DNA from: Mesodorylaimus sp. YZB2_4
Lineage: Eukaryota; Nematoda; Enoplea; Dorylaimida; Dorylaimidae
NCBI GenBank assembly: GCA_030248295.1
Contig: JASANH010000647.1
Span: 62,001 to 126,000, forward strand
Direction of reading: 5' to 3'
DNA: 64,000 nt
The notes beneath the pieces are model-generated. The model was not told the origin of the DNA and did not search any database. It saw only the letters and a list, made by a program, of their open reading frames with translations. The position numbers and the translations under genes are program-made. Shown here one piece after another: positions 11,020 to 22,041 of this stretch; position 1 is the stretch's first letter; the number at the start of each line of letters is the position of its first letter.

Positions 11020-14000
11020 TTCTCAAGTTATCGTGCGGATTTGAATCCTTTGATTCAGTGCATGAACCCGAGGGACTATTATGGCCAGAATCACAATGAT
11101 CACTTCAAACAGCGCAGCGGGTCCGACATTGCAGCTGGCGTTCAGTATATTTATTATTTGCGCTACCAAGTCTGGAAACTGTAATGCAATTCGGTAAGTG
11201 ACGAAGAACATATACTGTATATGCAGGTGCTCGGAACTTACTGGGAAAGCTTCTGTCTCGTAGTAGTGAAATTCAACCAGATGGTTGTAGTAAATATTTA
11301 CTATTGCAATGTTTTTCCTAAAAGTCACAGAATATTTTCGCACAGAAAATTCGTTTTAGGTTGAGACTAACTTCAGGTACGCCATGCAAGAGATTATCTC
11401 GGTCACGTTGGCATTCATGACCAATTGGCAAGTCTCAGCCTAAAAAGAGTGAAATTGCAGTTCACAAGACTGCACAGTCTCATACTGTACCTCAATATAA
11501 GGGTAAGACGACTATAGCTCAACACCGCAGGGGCTTTCAACTAACAAACTTACGATGTATCTGTTTTCAATACTGATTTCGGAAAACGTGATGACGGTGC
11601 TGTAAATAACTTCACTGAAAAGATCAAGAACGATCGATTGTGATGTTTCAACTTCTCCTGGACTAACTCGAGACCTAGCTACCTGCATGCCTCCAAGCAG
11701 TCACAGTCTCGTAAATTGATGAACTCGCCGTCCCCACAGGCGAGTAAGGTCTCGAGGCAGGCGGCTGAAAACTGGGCCTGCTCAAAATACACATACTGTA
11801 CTCTACAGAGATACTGAAGACTCCATACCGTCGTCCAAATCACAATGTCTGCTGCCGTTTGGCTTTGCGAATCTGGGATCAGCACAGCCGCACATATCCA
11901 AGGCGACGGATTGATAGCATGATCTTAAGCAGCCCTAATCGAACATTGGCTCAGGAAAAATCATGCCTGCATCAAGTGTAACTGTCAAACCTCGTATCTG
12001 TAGTTACCAGGATAGTAGTAGCGAGTTTTGTCTGGCTCGCTGATACAGTCTCCTATTTTTGTGATCACTTTCTACAAAGGTAATGTGCAAGGCCAGATTT
12101 CAAGCACCGCGGCCTTTCTCAGAAACACTGTTTTACCCTGGAAATCACAACCGAAGTCACCACGCCTGGCATGACGTAGAAGCCATAGGTGGTCGGAAAA
12201 GGGTCGTCAATTTGCTGTTGCAGACTGAATCGGAAGCCGACTGAGGTTGACGTGCACAGGTACTCGTCTTGCGTCGCCCGCAGAATTAACTTGAGACCTG
12301 AGAAAGAAGACTGAAATATATGACAGCTGTTGTGCAGAACGCGAACGCTACCGTATCGAGGGCCAGCAGCATAAGCGGAACGCAGAGTCGTAAGGTTGTA
12401 GTTGAAGGTGAAACAGTTGCCGTAAGATGCTGTGAAGTCGGTCTTAAAATTTCTGAAAACCAGCAGATTAAAGCAAAATTTGCTGACTTTGCAACCTACG
12501 GTATGCTTACCCCGGGTCCAGGCAAGAGATTTCGTCGTAATAACATCTGATAAATATGCTCTCCCACTGCATTCCTATTTTGGCCCATGTGCTTTCTGGA
12601 AGTCGAGAAAGCAAATAGGGCATAGCAGAATTAATCTGTGCTATATTTGACACGTGGTCAGCATTTAACTAAAAGACAACAGATGCCTGTTGTAGTCGAC
12701 AGTCCTTAGTCTTTTCCTTACTTGGAAACCCGCGCGTTCGAAGAGTCTTTGCAGAAGCTCCACTTCTGATGGTACTACGAGGCTTGGAACGAGTGATTGC
12801 AAGACTGAAGCAGGAGTCTGACATACACATCGTTATCATACGGGTCTTCTGCCTGACGTTTGCCCCTCTTGGTCGTTCATTTTCATGGCTCACCACCCCA
12901 CCAAACACTTATGCGCACTCTAGGGTTAAGGCACACATTACACAAGAAATAATTTATCTGCCCGAGTCGAACACTTTCCTGCAACTGAGTGCCTGGCGTG
13001 AGAAGCAGACGCGTAACCCATCACAAAGCCGGTCGGTTCCCTCACTGCGACGAGTCCCCTTCCCCGCCGTCCTCGTTGAGAAACTGAGGCTTCCCAATTT
13101 TTGAACTTCATAAAAGCAGCCTTTGTTTGCGAACAAATACACATACTCTACTGTACACATAAAGTCACAGCTTGCCCAAACGGTATGAAGCGTGCTCCAC
13201 AATTCCTTGAATTATCATTAGATTTATGTAGAAGCCATGAAAAAGCAGCTACTGTGCCGGGCTCGTGGCCTGGTGGGTTAGGCGTCTGCCTCTCACGCCA
13301 GGTGCGCAGTTACGGGCGAGTGTTCGACTCGCGGCTGGGTAAATAAATGCTTGTATAATGTGTCCCTTCGCCCTTAAGTGCGCTGTTAAGTGATTGGTGA
13401 TGTGATAAAAACAACAGCAACAACAACGAATTTCAGGTGGTAGTGATGCCATGATTTCACCAACCTAAGGCATTCATGGACGCCGCCGAGAATCGTATAG
13501 AAAGGGAGAAAGTGTTTGACCATCCTACAAGCTGCACAGCTCGTACGGGCAGTGTGTCAAGTAGGTACCCGTTTTGACCCCCGCGCGATATTAGCCCTGC
13601 GCATCAGCCGGAAATTACAGGAAGGAAATAGGCTCATCGTCAGTGGGGGGAAAGGACTAATTTAAGAAACGCCCCACAACCCAACATGGGACATAGTAAA
13701 AAGCTTGCACCCAAATCAGTTGTTATAGTTATACCTCCAGGTGCGTTCGCCTGTTGGTTGGCTGCTGGAAGGATAGGCCCAGTAGTTGAGATGGTGCTTG
13801 TGGATTGCACAGACGTCGCTCTTGTCTTTTTACTTGATAGAAGATACGTCGACAACGAAGCAGGACTAGTAATTAACCAAAGTGCAGCAGTAGTGGTAGT
13901 TTCAGCCCCTTGGTTTGGTCGTGATGTATTCGTTTTTGACGTGGTAAGTATTGTCATTTCGGCAACCTTTGTCTCACTCTTCATTGAGGAGGGGATGATC

Positions 14001-16766
14001 GCCTCTGTTAGGCTGATTGTAGCTATAGTTGAGGGCATGCCTGAGGATAAGCTATCAGTTCTCTCTCTTGTGCTAGTGGAAGCAGTAGCAGTATGTAAGG
14101 GGTTTGTAGTTGTGTAACACCCAGTCAGGCCACATCCCTGCGCGCGTGCAGTCGTACCCTCAACGCTAGTGGCGCGTGTAGGCGGTGTAAGCGTGAGTTG
14201 CTTAGTTGTAGTTACTGTCAGGGTAGTCTCTGGAGTAACTTGAGTCAAAAACTTTGTCGTGATCGTGGGAGTCGTCGTGATGGGCATGTGTGTTTTTCTC
14301 GGTGCCATTGTCGTCGCAGCTGTGGCTGGTGATACAGATGTACTCACAGCTGTTGGGATAGGGCTGCTTTTGGGAACGACTGTTGTAGGCGTGGTTACAG
14401 TCGTTGAGACTGCCTTGCTGGGTGCTGTATTTGTCTTTGTTGCTGGCATGAATGTACTTGATCCAGTGGTTGTTTCAGTTGTGGAAGGTGGGGCCGTTAG
14501 TGTCGTCGTAGCTGTGAGTAGTGGTGTGGTTGGGGGTACAGGTTTGGTTGTAGTCGCCAATGTTGTGAAGGTATACCTCATGGTGGGTGGCCTCATGACC
14601 ATAGTTGTTATGGCGGTGGCTGATGGAGTTTTTGTGCCAGGTGTAAACGTGGTTGAGCTTGTAGTGACTGTTGCTGTTGTGAAAAATAAAGTGGTTGAGG
14701 CCGTTCTACTAGTTGGTGACATCGTGGTTGTGGGTGCCAGTTTCATCGCCGTCGTTTGGGTTGTCAGGGTAGTCCTGCTGGTGGGCCCCCTCGTGGTCGT
14801 GGCTGGTGGAATAGATGCTGTTGTTGTCCCAGCTGAGGTTGTTGGGGTGGCTCTAATTGTAGACTCTGCCAATAGAGTGGGAGTAATCACTGTGGTCGTG
14901 GTCTTTTTTGTCGAGCTGGCAGTCGTGGATGTTGATGCTGACCTCGTGGTAGTAGTCGCAGTAGTTGTAGTTATATTTTCTAAATGTCGAATCAATACGC
15001 TAATCCTGCGTACAAGTTACCAGACTTGAGCTTACTAGGCAAAAATGAACAATAGCCATTTCCCAGGTACTGCACTGGTAAATAAGTTGTGCTGACGTCT
15101 GCCTTCATGAAATCAGTGCTCGAGTATTCAGTGCCGCATTTTTTAATGGTGGGGATTGCGTCACTGCTTGAAACATAAGCTTCAAAGGCGTAAGATTTTT
15201 GATCACCTGCCATCCACCCGTAAGAAAGCTTAGCATTCAACGTTTTAGTTGCGAATGCGTATCCAATAATTCCGATCAATCGTCTGATGGTCGAAGACGT
15301 GTGATATTTTTTGGTTCCGATCACCGCCATATCCAACCCTGGGCTCCATTTTATGTAGCGTATGTAATAAATTGGCTGGGTCATTGTTTGTACGCCAACG
15401 GTGTACACGTAGGCATCTGGAAGGGAGTCCCATTGGAAGCTATATCCATTCGCTTGAAAATCCTTGTTGTTGGCTGAGGAAAATCGGTGACTGCAGAAAT
15501 AAGAGTTGCTTCCGTCCGTATACTATGAAAAAGTAATGAGCACAGCTAGCATTGTTCCTTACGGAGCTTTTGCTAAGGTTCTCAAACAGTAAAATTGAAG
15601 AAACATAGTCAATCATTATATATTATATTGCTCTTTGGATGGATCTACGAGTAACATTTCTTATTTCCCGCAAAATCGCATGGGGGCAATCTTGTGTTCA
15701 TGCACATGTCTTTCAGCCACCAGATTCAGCGAAAAGGTACCCTTGCGATTCACTGATAGCATGCATTCCCCCTCATAAACGCAAATACTTACAGTGTTGT
15801 TTCCCCAATTCGTTGAGAGCTTCGCACACGGCAGTTTCGTCGCTGAAAACGCAAAGTCAATGTTTAGGCTTGAACATCTACTGTAAGCCTACCTTGCACA
15901 TATTGATTACAGGTTACCAAAAAATTACCGCAAACGGAAGGATGGAGAAGCAGTGATATTTATTCTATGTAAATTAAACTATTTAGGGGGAATTAAAGAG
16001 CGTGCCTGTTTTGCTGGTCCCGGTTAAAGACAGCATGCCGTTTTTCGTATTGCCGCGCGATGAGAGGGAAGAAGTTCAATACAGAACCGCAGAATGACTC
16101 CCCCCAAACTCTTAGCCAGCCGTACCCTCAGACCCGCATGCTGCTTTTGATGTACCTCCTTCCTCGTTAGCTGCTTACCATTTGCCGAGCCCAGAACGCA
16201 AACTGTTGTCTGCTGAGTCGTGACCAGTGCATGATCGCAACTTCCAGGACTGCCTTTCTTGAACTTGCAGGCGGACACGCCCTTGACCTTGCCCGTATCA
16301 GTTACTTCGCTGCACTGCCCTCTCAGCAAGTTGCAATCGGCAGTTTCGCCATTGTCTATATTGTACCACGGGTCGCCTATCGTCGGGAAGTTGGTTATCC
16401 CCGTCCAAATATCGTCAATGTTTTTTTGATTCCTGTCAAAACTTGAAGATATTCAAGGAACAAAAATGTTTTAAAAACAGCTCACGCAAAATAACTGAGC
16501 GCATCAAGTTGCGCTTGGTCTCGAATCATGGGCAGAGTGGCATCGATTCTCGCGCATTGCATGCGAGCATCTTCCCATGTGAATTTCGAAACCAAGGCGA
16601 AAAAACAATAGTCTCCGCTTTGGCTATAACCACTCGGACAATTGGACTGCACCGTCGAAAATCCTAGAAAACAAAGACATCAAATCGGTTTTTGGTAAAC
16701 AAATGACGAAGATTTTAAGGTGGACTTTACCTAATATCAGATATAATAGAAGCCATATAAACTCCA
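11020..16766 (-). CDS. Copy 2: complete lectin / mucin / DEG-ENaC chimera
   Basis: This is the best complete member of the array. The signal peptide exon is 16730-16766 (MEFIWLLLYLILG). Lectin exons lie at about 16487-16664, 16187-16440 and 15796-15845, and the DUF5648-like exon at about 15043-15522. The Thr-rich stalk (about 415 residues) spans about 13738-14986 and the FERAGF linker 12731-12774. DEG/ENaC ectodomain exons then run down from about 12674. The last two coding exons are 11242-11318 (NIYYNHLVEF, the segment before M2) and 11020-11178, which carries the hydrophobic M2 helix (ALFEVIIVILAIIV) and the TGA at 11020-11022. Splice phases at the stalk-linker-channel joins match copy 1. 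A tRNA-derived SINE sits in the roughly 960-bp intron between stalk and linker. The predicted protein is a type I surface protein: secreted N-terminus, one C-terminal helix. Confidence 0.8.
13262..13410 (+). repeat. tRNA-derived SINE (family 1), copy a
   Basis: About 150 bp. It starts with a Pol III box-A-like TGGCCTGGTGGGTTAGGCG, has a tRNA-like anticodon loop CTCTCAC (as in tRNA-Glu CTC) and a box B GTTCGACTC, followed by a family tail (GTGTCCCTTCGCCC, GTGATGTGAT). It lies in the intron between stalk and linker of copy 2. Confidence 0.7.
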
Positions 16767-18859
16767 TAGCGCTTCCGTCGTAACGTAACATGTTCAGCAC
16801 TGCTGTAGACATCCACCTCACGAAATCAGGGACTCCACGGAAAAAGGGACTGCTGCCTCCGAATAGTGTGCACCATTCATGAATATGCTCTACGTCATTG
16901 CTTCGCTCTTATTCACTTTCGACTTTTCACGAATAGGATTAAACCTAACGGCTGATTACCTTGCCATGGAGAGTAAAAGTGCGAAACCTTTCCCTTTCCA
17001 CGTCGAAATATAAAAATTGAAGAGCTTTTGTAGGCCCGTTCTAAATTGTTAGGTACCATGGGTGATCTAAAGCAAAACGTCGCCACGGCAGCTTTTGCCC
17101 ATCAGAAAGAGGCTAATGCTGTGCAATCATAACTAATTGGCGTTGATCAGTGTTGAAATTAGTCAGAGAAAGTGATGGTACATTGGATGGTGTCCTTGAT
17201 ATCCATTGACGCAGGGTAGCATGAGAGTGCAAATAGAAAAGGCTCGTTGATTTTTACTGGAATCGGGTTTTCTGATCTATGTATACTATACAACTTGATC
17301 AGACCAAGCCTGGCTAGGAATGTTTCATTTTGGCCAGGGTTTACGAAATTTGCCACCTGCTTCACTTCAGGTCTGGTTCTCTCTGGCGTGGTTTTATACT
17401 CCGATATAAAAAATCTTAAAAGCGTCCACTTTGCTATTGGTGTGTGCATATACTGTATGTAGACTTTTCTTAACAAGAAACTTGTGCTGCTTGGGGGATT
17501 CAGTACTCGCTCGCGAATGTCAACTGAATTTTCCTCTGCATACATGCGTTTGATTGCATGTTCTGGCACTGCAGCAAATGGCATGACTGACAGTGAGAGA
17601 GTGGTTTGAGGGCGTGTACGTCGTACCTATCTAACCGATGGGATGAGACGATGGCATAGAGAAGGTGCACCTATAGTTTGTTCCACTCTACAGATACGCA
17701 ATGTCCAAGTACAGTAAGTGTGGCTGCACTCTGCAGTGAAAAAGACGACATGGGACGTCTAGAGTTCCAAGAAACTGCGGCGTTTGGCTAGTTTTACCCG
17801 CTATCGGAAAACAAGGGCAAAGAACACTAAAACATTCTGGCGGTGAGTGCACCCACGTATACCATACTTGATTACTCTGGTCCAAATACGTATAGCTCAA
17901 TGTTCATGTCGAACATCGATTTTTAAACGAAAAGGAGAGGGCACAGCCGCCGGAGAAGCCTTGTGAGTTGGACAAGGGACACGGATTTTTTAACTGATCA
18001 GGGCGGGCGATCGGAGATATGCAAAAACTTGATGCACTGCTTTCAACTCCATCAGACTGCTTCCGAGCAATACTTTTTTCTTGCTGGGCTTAAAGAACAT
18101 GCGTCGGGGAATTTCTGGTGCCAGAAATTACCTCAGGCAGGGTCGTTTTTAGCCACTTATCACAAATAGCGTAAGATTCAAACAGTGAACAGGGAGGGTG
18201 CGGGCTGGGGTTACTGTAAGCGCTCACCTGACCAATGCCAAAAGTCGGAAAACTGTCTCACTCGGGACGATTGCCAGTTTCTTTCATAATAATGCTGTTT
18301 TTATTTAATTCCTGTAATTTGTTGCTGAGATTTTTCTGGTTTCAAACTGTATGCACGAATATGGACTGCACGTCTTCATGTCTATATGACGAGGAGCTCA
18401 GCGCAAAAAGTAGAAGTTTCAACTATTAGAGGAAAAATATAACAGAATATATCAATAATCATTGATGGGGAGTTCATGCTTGTGGAACAAAAAAAGAATT
18501 ATTTCAGAAGTCAAAAAGAACTGAGCTTGGTGGGCTTCGAACCGACGTGCACAGCGGCTGCATTGCCGACATTGTGCGTCAAGAGTCCTCCTCCTGCGCC
18601 ACAGAGACCTTACACTTCGGGTACAAGTCAGAAGACAAGCGGTTTGTTAATGTTAGACGAAGTACAAGATTCGGGCAGGCATTCATAAGGCTGGCATCAA
18701 ATCACGCCCGCTGCGCCTTATTGATTATTGACACGCAGAGGCAGAGAACAGAAGGGTTTAGCCGTGAAAACAATGGGAAGGTTCACTAACTTATCAACCT
18801 TGGCGGCCACATAACTTGTTCAAACAGCCCGACTTATGTCCTTTAAACCCGTTTTGCCT

Positions 18860-19078
18860 ATAGCATGGCCCACCTTATACCAGGCAAACCTTGTAAGCAA
18901 GGCTGGGTGGGGGCACAACACACAGCAGCGCGCGCCCCTTTGAGCGTCTCCTCGAAGCATCCATGCTACAGTAGGGTGTCCTGGACTGGATATCAGTTTC
19001 CTCAGACAAGGGCGGGTGAACTGTAAGCCCTGTTGGTGTTTGACAGCCCAGACTGCCTACTCGTTTGGCTTCTGGTGT
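18860..19078 (-). repeat. SINE family 2, partial copy
   Basis: This matches in order the 25925 and 56800 copies: the CCAGGCAAACCTT start, ACACAGCAGC, a GGACTGGATATCAGTTTCCT block and GACAGCCCAGACTGCCTACTCG. The tRNA-like end is missing. Confidence 0.55.
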
Positions 19079-20169
19079 GCAAAGTTTTATGCAGAAAAAG
19101 TTAGTAGAAAGTAATAGAGACCATACAGAAAAAATAGTTAGTAGAAACCATAAAGAAAAATCTTTCTCTTCGCCGCTATAAAAGGGGTGTGCAACACCCT
19201 GTAAAAGAAATACATGATCAAACCGTTGCAGTAAGCATTAGAGAAGAACGCACTGTATATGAGTAAGGGATATACATACAAGCAAACGCACATACACATT
19301 TTAAATATAGCATTGTGGTGGTGGTCGACCACAGATACGACGACAACCTGATCTCTTTCACAAGGTGAAATCAAGCTGCCTGTATAAGCTCAATCAGATC
19401 TTCGAATGGCTGCTGCTTATGCGCCTCTAATGCTCAGGTTCAATATGCGGAGTCGCGGTATTATAACGCCAAACATTGCGATGAGTATTTCGATGGTAGA
19501 AATAGGGCTGAGATTGTAGCTGGCACTCATCAAGTTTGTAGCTTGCGCTACGAAGTCCATCAACTAGAAATGTCGGTGTGCTTATTAGCTTGGCGGCTTC
19601 CAGGAGTTTGGCTGCTATAAACACTTCAAGGATAACAGTAGGGCATGTTGCAACAGTGAAGGCAAGATTTGATTTTGGCGGCAGATAAAAAAGACTGTTG
19701 TGCGCGGGGGGTGCATGATTGACCGCAGATTTCCTTGTATAAAGAGCTCTTTTGAATAAAAAGGAAAAGATATTTTTGCCGGCAGAATGTCAAATCTTCG
19801 GAGACCACGACGACGAGAAGAAAGTCAAGTAGGTGATAAAGTCATTTTTTAATGGTAGAAAAAATTAGAGCTGATAATTTTCTCGTTCAAAATGGCGTTT
19901 TGGAACTTCCTGGCTCTGCTTCCAATGCTGACTGTTTTCCTGTCAGCGGGTCAAGTTTTCCAGCGAGGTTAAAGGGTTTACACAAAATGCTATTTCAGAA
20001 ACTTTCCTCGGAGAAAAGTTCCTGCGAGTTCGACTGCCTCGCAGAAAAAAACGTTTAGGTGGTCGAGAGCACCTAAATTCGGGTTTCCTGCGAGGTCTGT
20101 CTATGGTTTAACATAGTCGTGCTGCTAAAATGGATCTCGTTGAACTCGATGAGAACAAATATTTGTCGA

Positions 20170-20370
20170 ACTTAACGTCTGTAACCAAGCCTGGTAGGCG
20201 TAGGAGGGAGGCGGCCAACCGAAGTCGGCGGGACAAAAACCCCGACTGGAGCAGGATAGTCTTCCGACTATACCTACGGCTGAAACATCAACCCGAGAGT
20301 ATCGATTACTCTCTCCCACTCGCCATGGCCTACCAGGCACGAGGGTTACACGTCCAGCAATTTTTTATTG
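20170..20370. repeat. Hairpin-ended interspersed repeat (family 3), copy a
   Basis: The shared core starts GTAACCAAGCCTGGTAGGCG and ends GGCCTACCAGGC, giving a perfect 11-bp inverted repeat (GCCTGGTAGGC / GCCTACCAGGC) at the edges. A second copy lies at 46858-47035 inside copy 7. Confidence 0.55.
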
Positions 20371-21897
20371 TCGTATCGATCCGCACAATGGGTACGATGA
20401 CCAAAAACGTATTACTCGCTATCGTTTACCAAGGATGGAGGCAGTCCCTTGTCATTATTGCTTTGCCACGACCTAAGGCGAAATACTCGTCGTCATAATG
20501 CTTTGATGCAGAGTTGAGCAGCAGCTGCTTACTGCGCTTTGATTTTATGCAAGCAATAAGCCATATCAATTGCTCGATGGTGATTAGCCTAGCATTTCAC
20601 AGCTACTGTAGCTCTATCGAAAATGATTACAGCTGTCTCTGAAGCATTGCGCAAAATAGTCAGGTACAGTAAAATTCCTGAAGGCGCTTATGCTCAAGAA
20701 GCGAGCCTAGCGAGCGAGAAGCAATATCGAAATCAAAAGAGTGTACATCTGTCAACGTGAAAGTAGCTTACGACCATCGTTGTGAATTCCGTAATATACT
20801 GTACATATATACTTGGAGTCATCCCACAACTCGCACATTTTTCGACAAAGCTGCCTGTGGGATATCGTGGAGGTATTACCAGCGAGGGATTTCAGTCGAC
20901 TCGGCCTATCCATGCCGAAAATAACTTCCAGTATGACACCATCAAAGAGCCTCTTTGAAATGAGAGTCAACGGAAGTATATTAAGTCTCACAAGAAAACG
21001 AGGGTGAGAATCGAGAACACAATCGACAAGTGGGAGCGGCATATTTGATCACTTCATTCTGAGTCTCGTTGGGCACAAAACTGGTTTTATGGATATGGTT
21101 GGCAGCTCAGTGCTTCGACTGGCACATGCCCGACTTTTTTGGAGAAAACAACATAGATGAAGGACATCGTGATCGCCGATGGCAACAAAAATGATCAACT
21201 GACTTTTTCTGGGCTTAGGCGACGAGACTGACGCAGTTACATTCCATCCCATATCATGTGTGAGTGCCTGAACATTTAGTCACTTGGTTGAAACCGTAAC
21301 ATCCACTGAGCTAATTCCTTCCAGCTCACTGGAAGTTTCCTTTGAGGTCACTGTGCTTCTGGAACAGGGTCACCTCATCGGGCGATTTTCTTAAGCTCAC
21401 AGAAAAGTTCCATCGAGCTCCAAGAGATTTACCTGCGAGCTTGGAGGAAAGTTCCAGTGACCTTGAAGGAAAATTTTCCTTTCACCTCGCGGTTTCCATC
21501 GAGTTTCTGGAATACGGCCTCAGAAAAAAGCCCACCACCTTTAGGCCACAAAATGGGACTGACGACTTGCTCGACTCGAATGTAAGTGGCCTTTGACAGG
21601 CTGGGCGAGCGAACGAGAGGCGTGGCCTCGGATACTTTGCAGCGCGAGCTGTAATGAGCCGCAAAAATCATGGGCGCTGTTCAAAACTTGAGCTAAAGTT
21701 TATAGCGATACAAGGTTACGCACAGATCGTTTTGAACCTGAACATCCTATAAACACCAGTGTTTTTACGCCATGCCAAGCATGCCCTATTGTTGTCCTTC
21801 AATTAGTCCGTATCCTAAGTCCCGTCCTTGGACCCAGTGATTGTAAAATATTTCCTTTTCTCTGGGAGTAGCCACCTAAACTGTATGTAGCAAAAGT

Positions 21898-22041
21898 TGG
21901 TAAGCGTCAGGCTCTCACGCTGGGTGCGCACTTACAGGGAAGGGTTCGACTCCCGCCTGTGTAAAAAAATGATTGTCAAATATGTGCTCCCTAGCCCTCG
22001 AGTGCGCTGCTTGGCTATGGATAATGTATGACACGATAAGG
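21898..22041 (+). repeat. tRNA-derived SINE (family 1), copy b
   Basis: It shares the GCGTC...CTCTCACGC arm, a better box B (GGTTCGACTCCCG), the CTCCCTAGCCCTCGAGTGCGC tail and a terminal ATGACACGAT with the other copies. It sits directly at the damaged 3' end of copy 3. Confidence 0.65.

Larger units (their letters stand above)
16767..21890. other. Intergenic stretch between copies 2 and 3
   Basis: About 5.1 kb. A 141-codon open frame on the minus strand at 17159-17584 has no recognised motif. A partial SINE (18860-19078) and a hairpin repeat (20170-20370) are listed separately. GAA/TTC palindromes cluster at 21330-21520. No gene is assigned. Confidence 0.35.

Noticed and set aside
13262-13335. 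Functional tRNA gene
   Set aside because: The acceptor stem does not pair and the anticodon stem has mismatches; it is repeated with a common non-tRNA tail, so it is a SINE.
17159-17584. 141-codon frame on minus as a gene
   Set aside because: No motif, no homologous exon in the array and no splice context; kept only as a remark in the intergenic entry.
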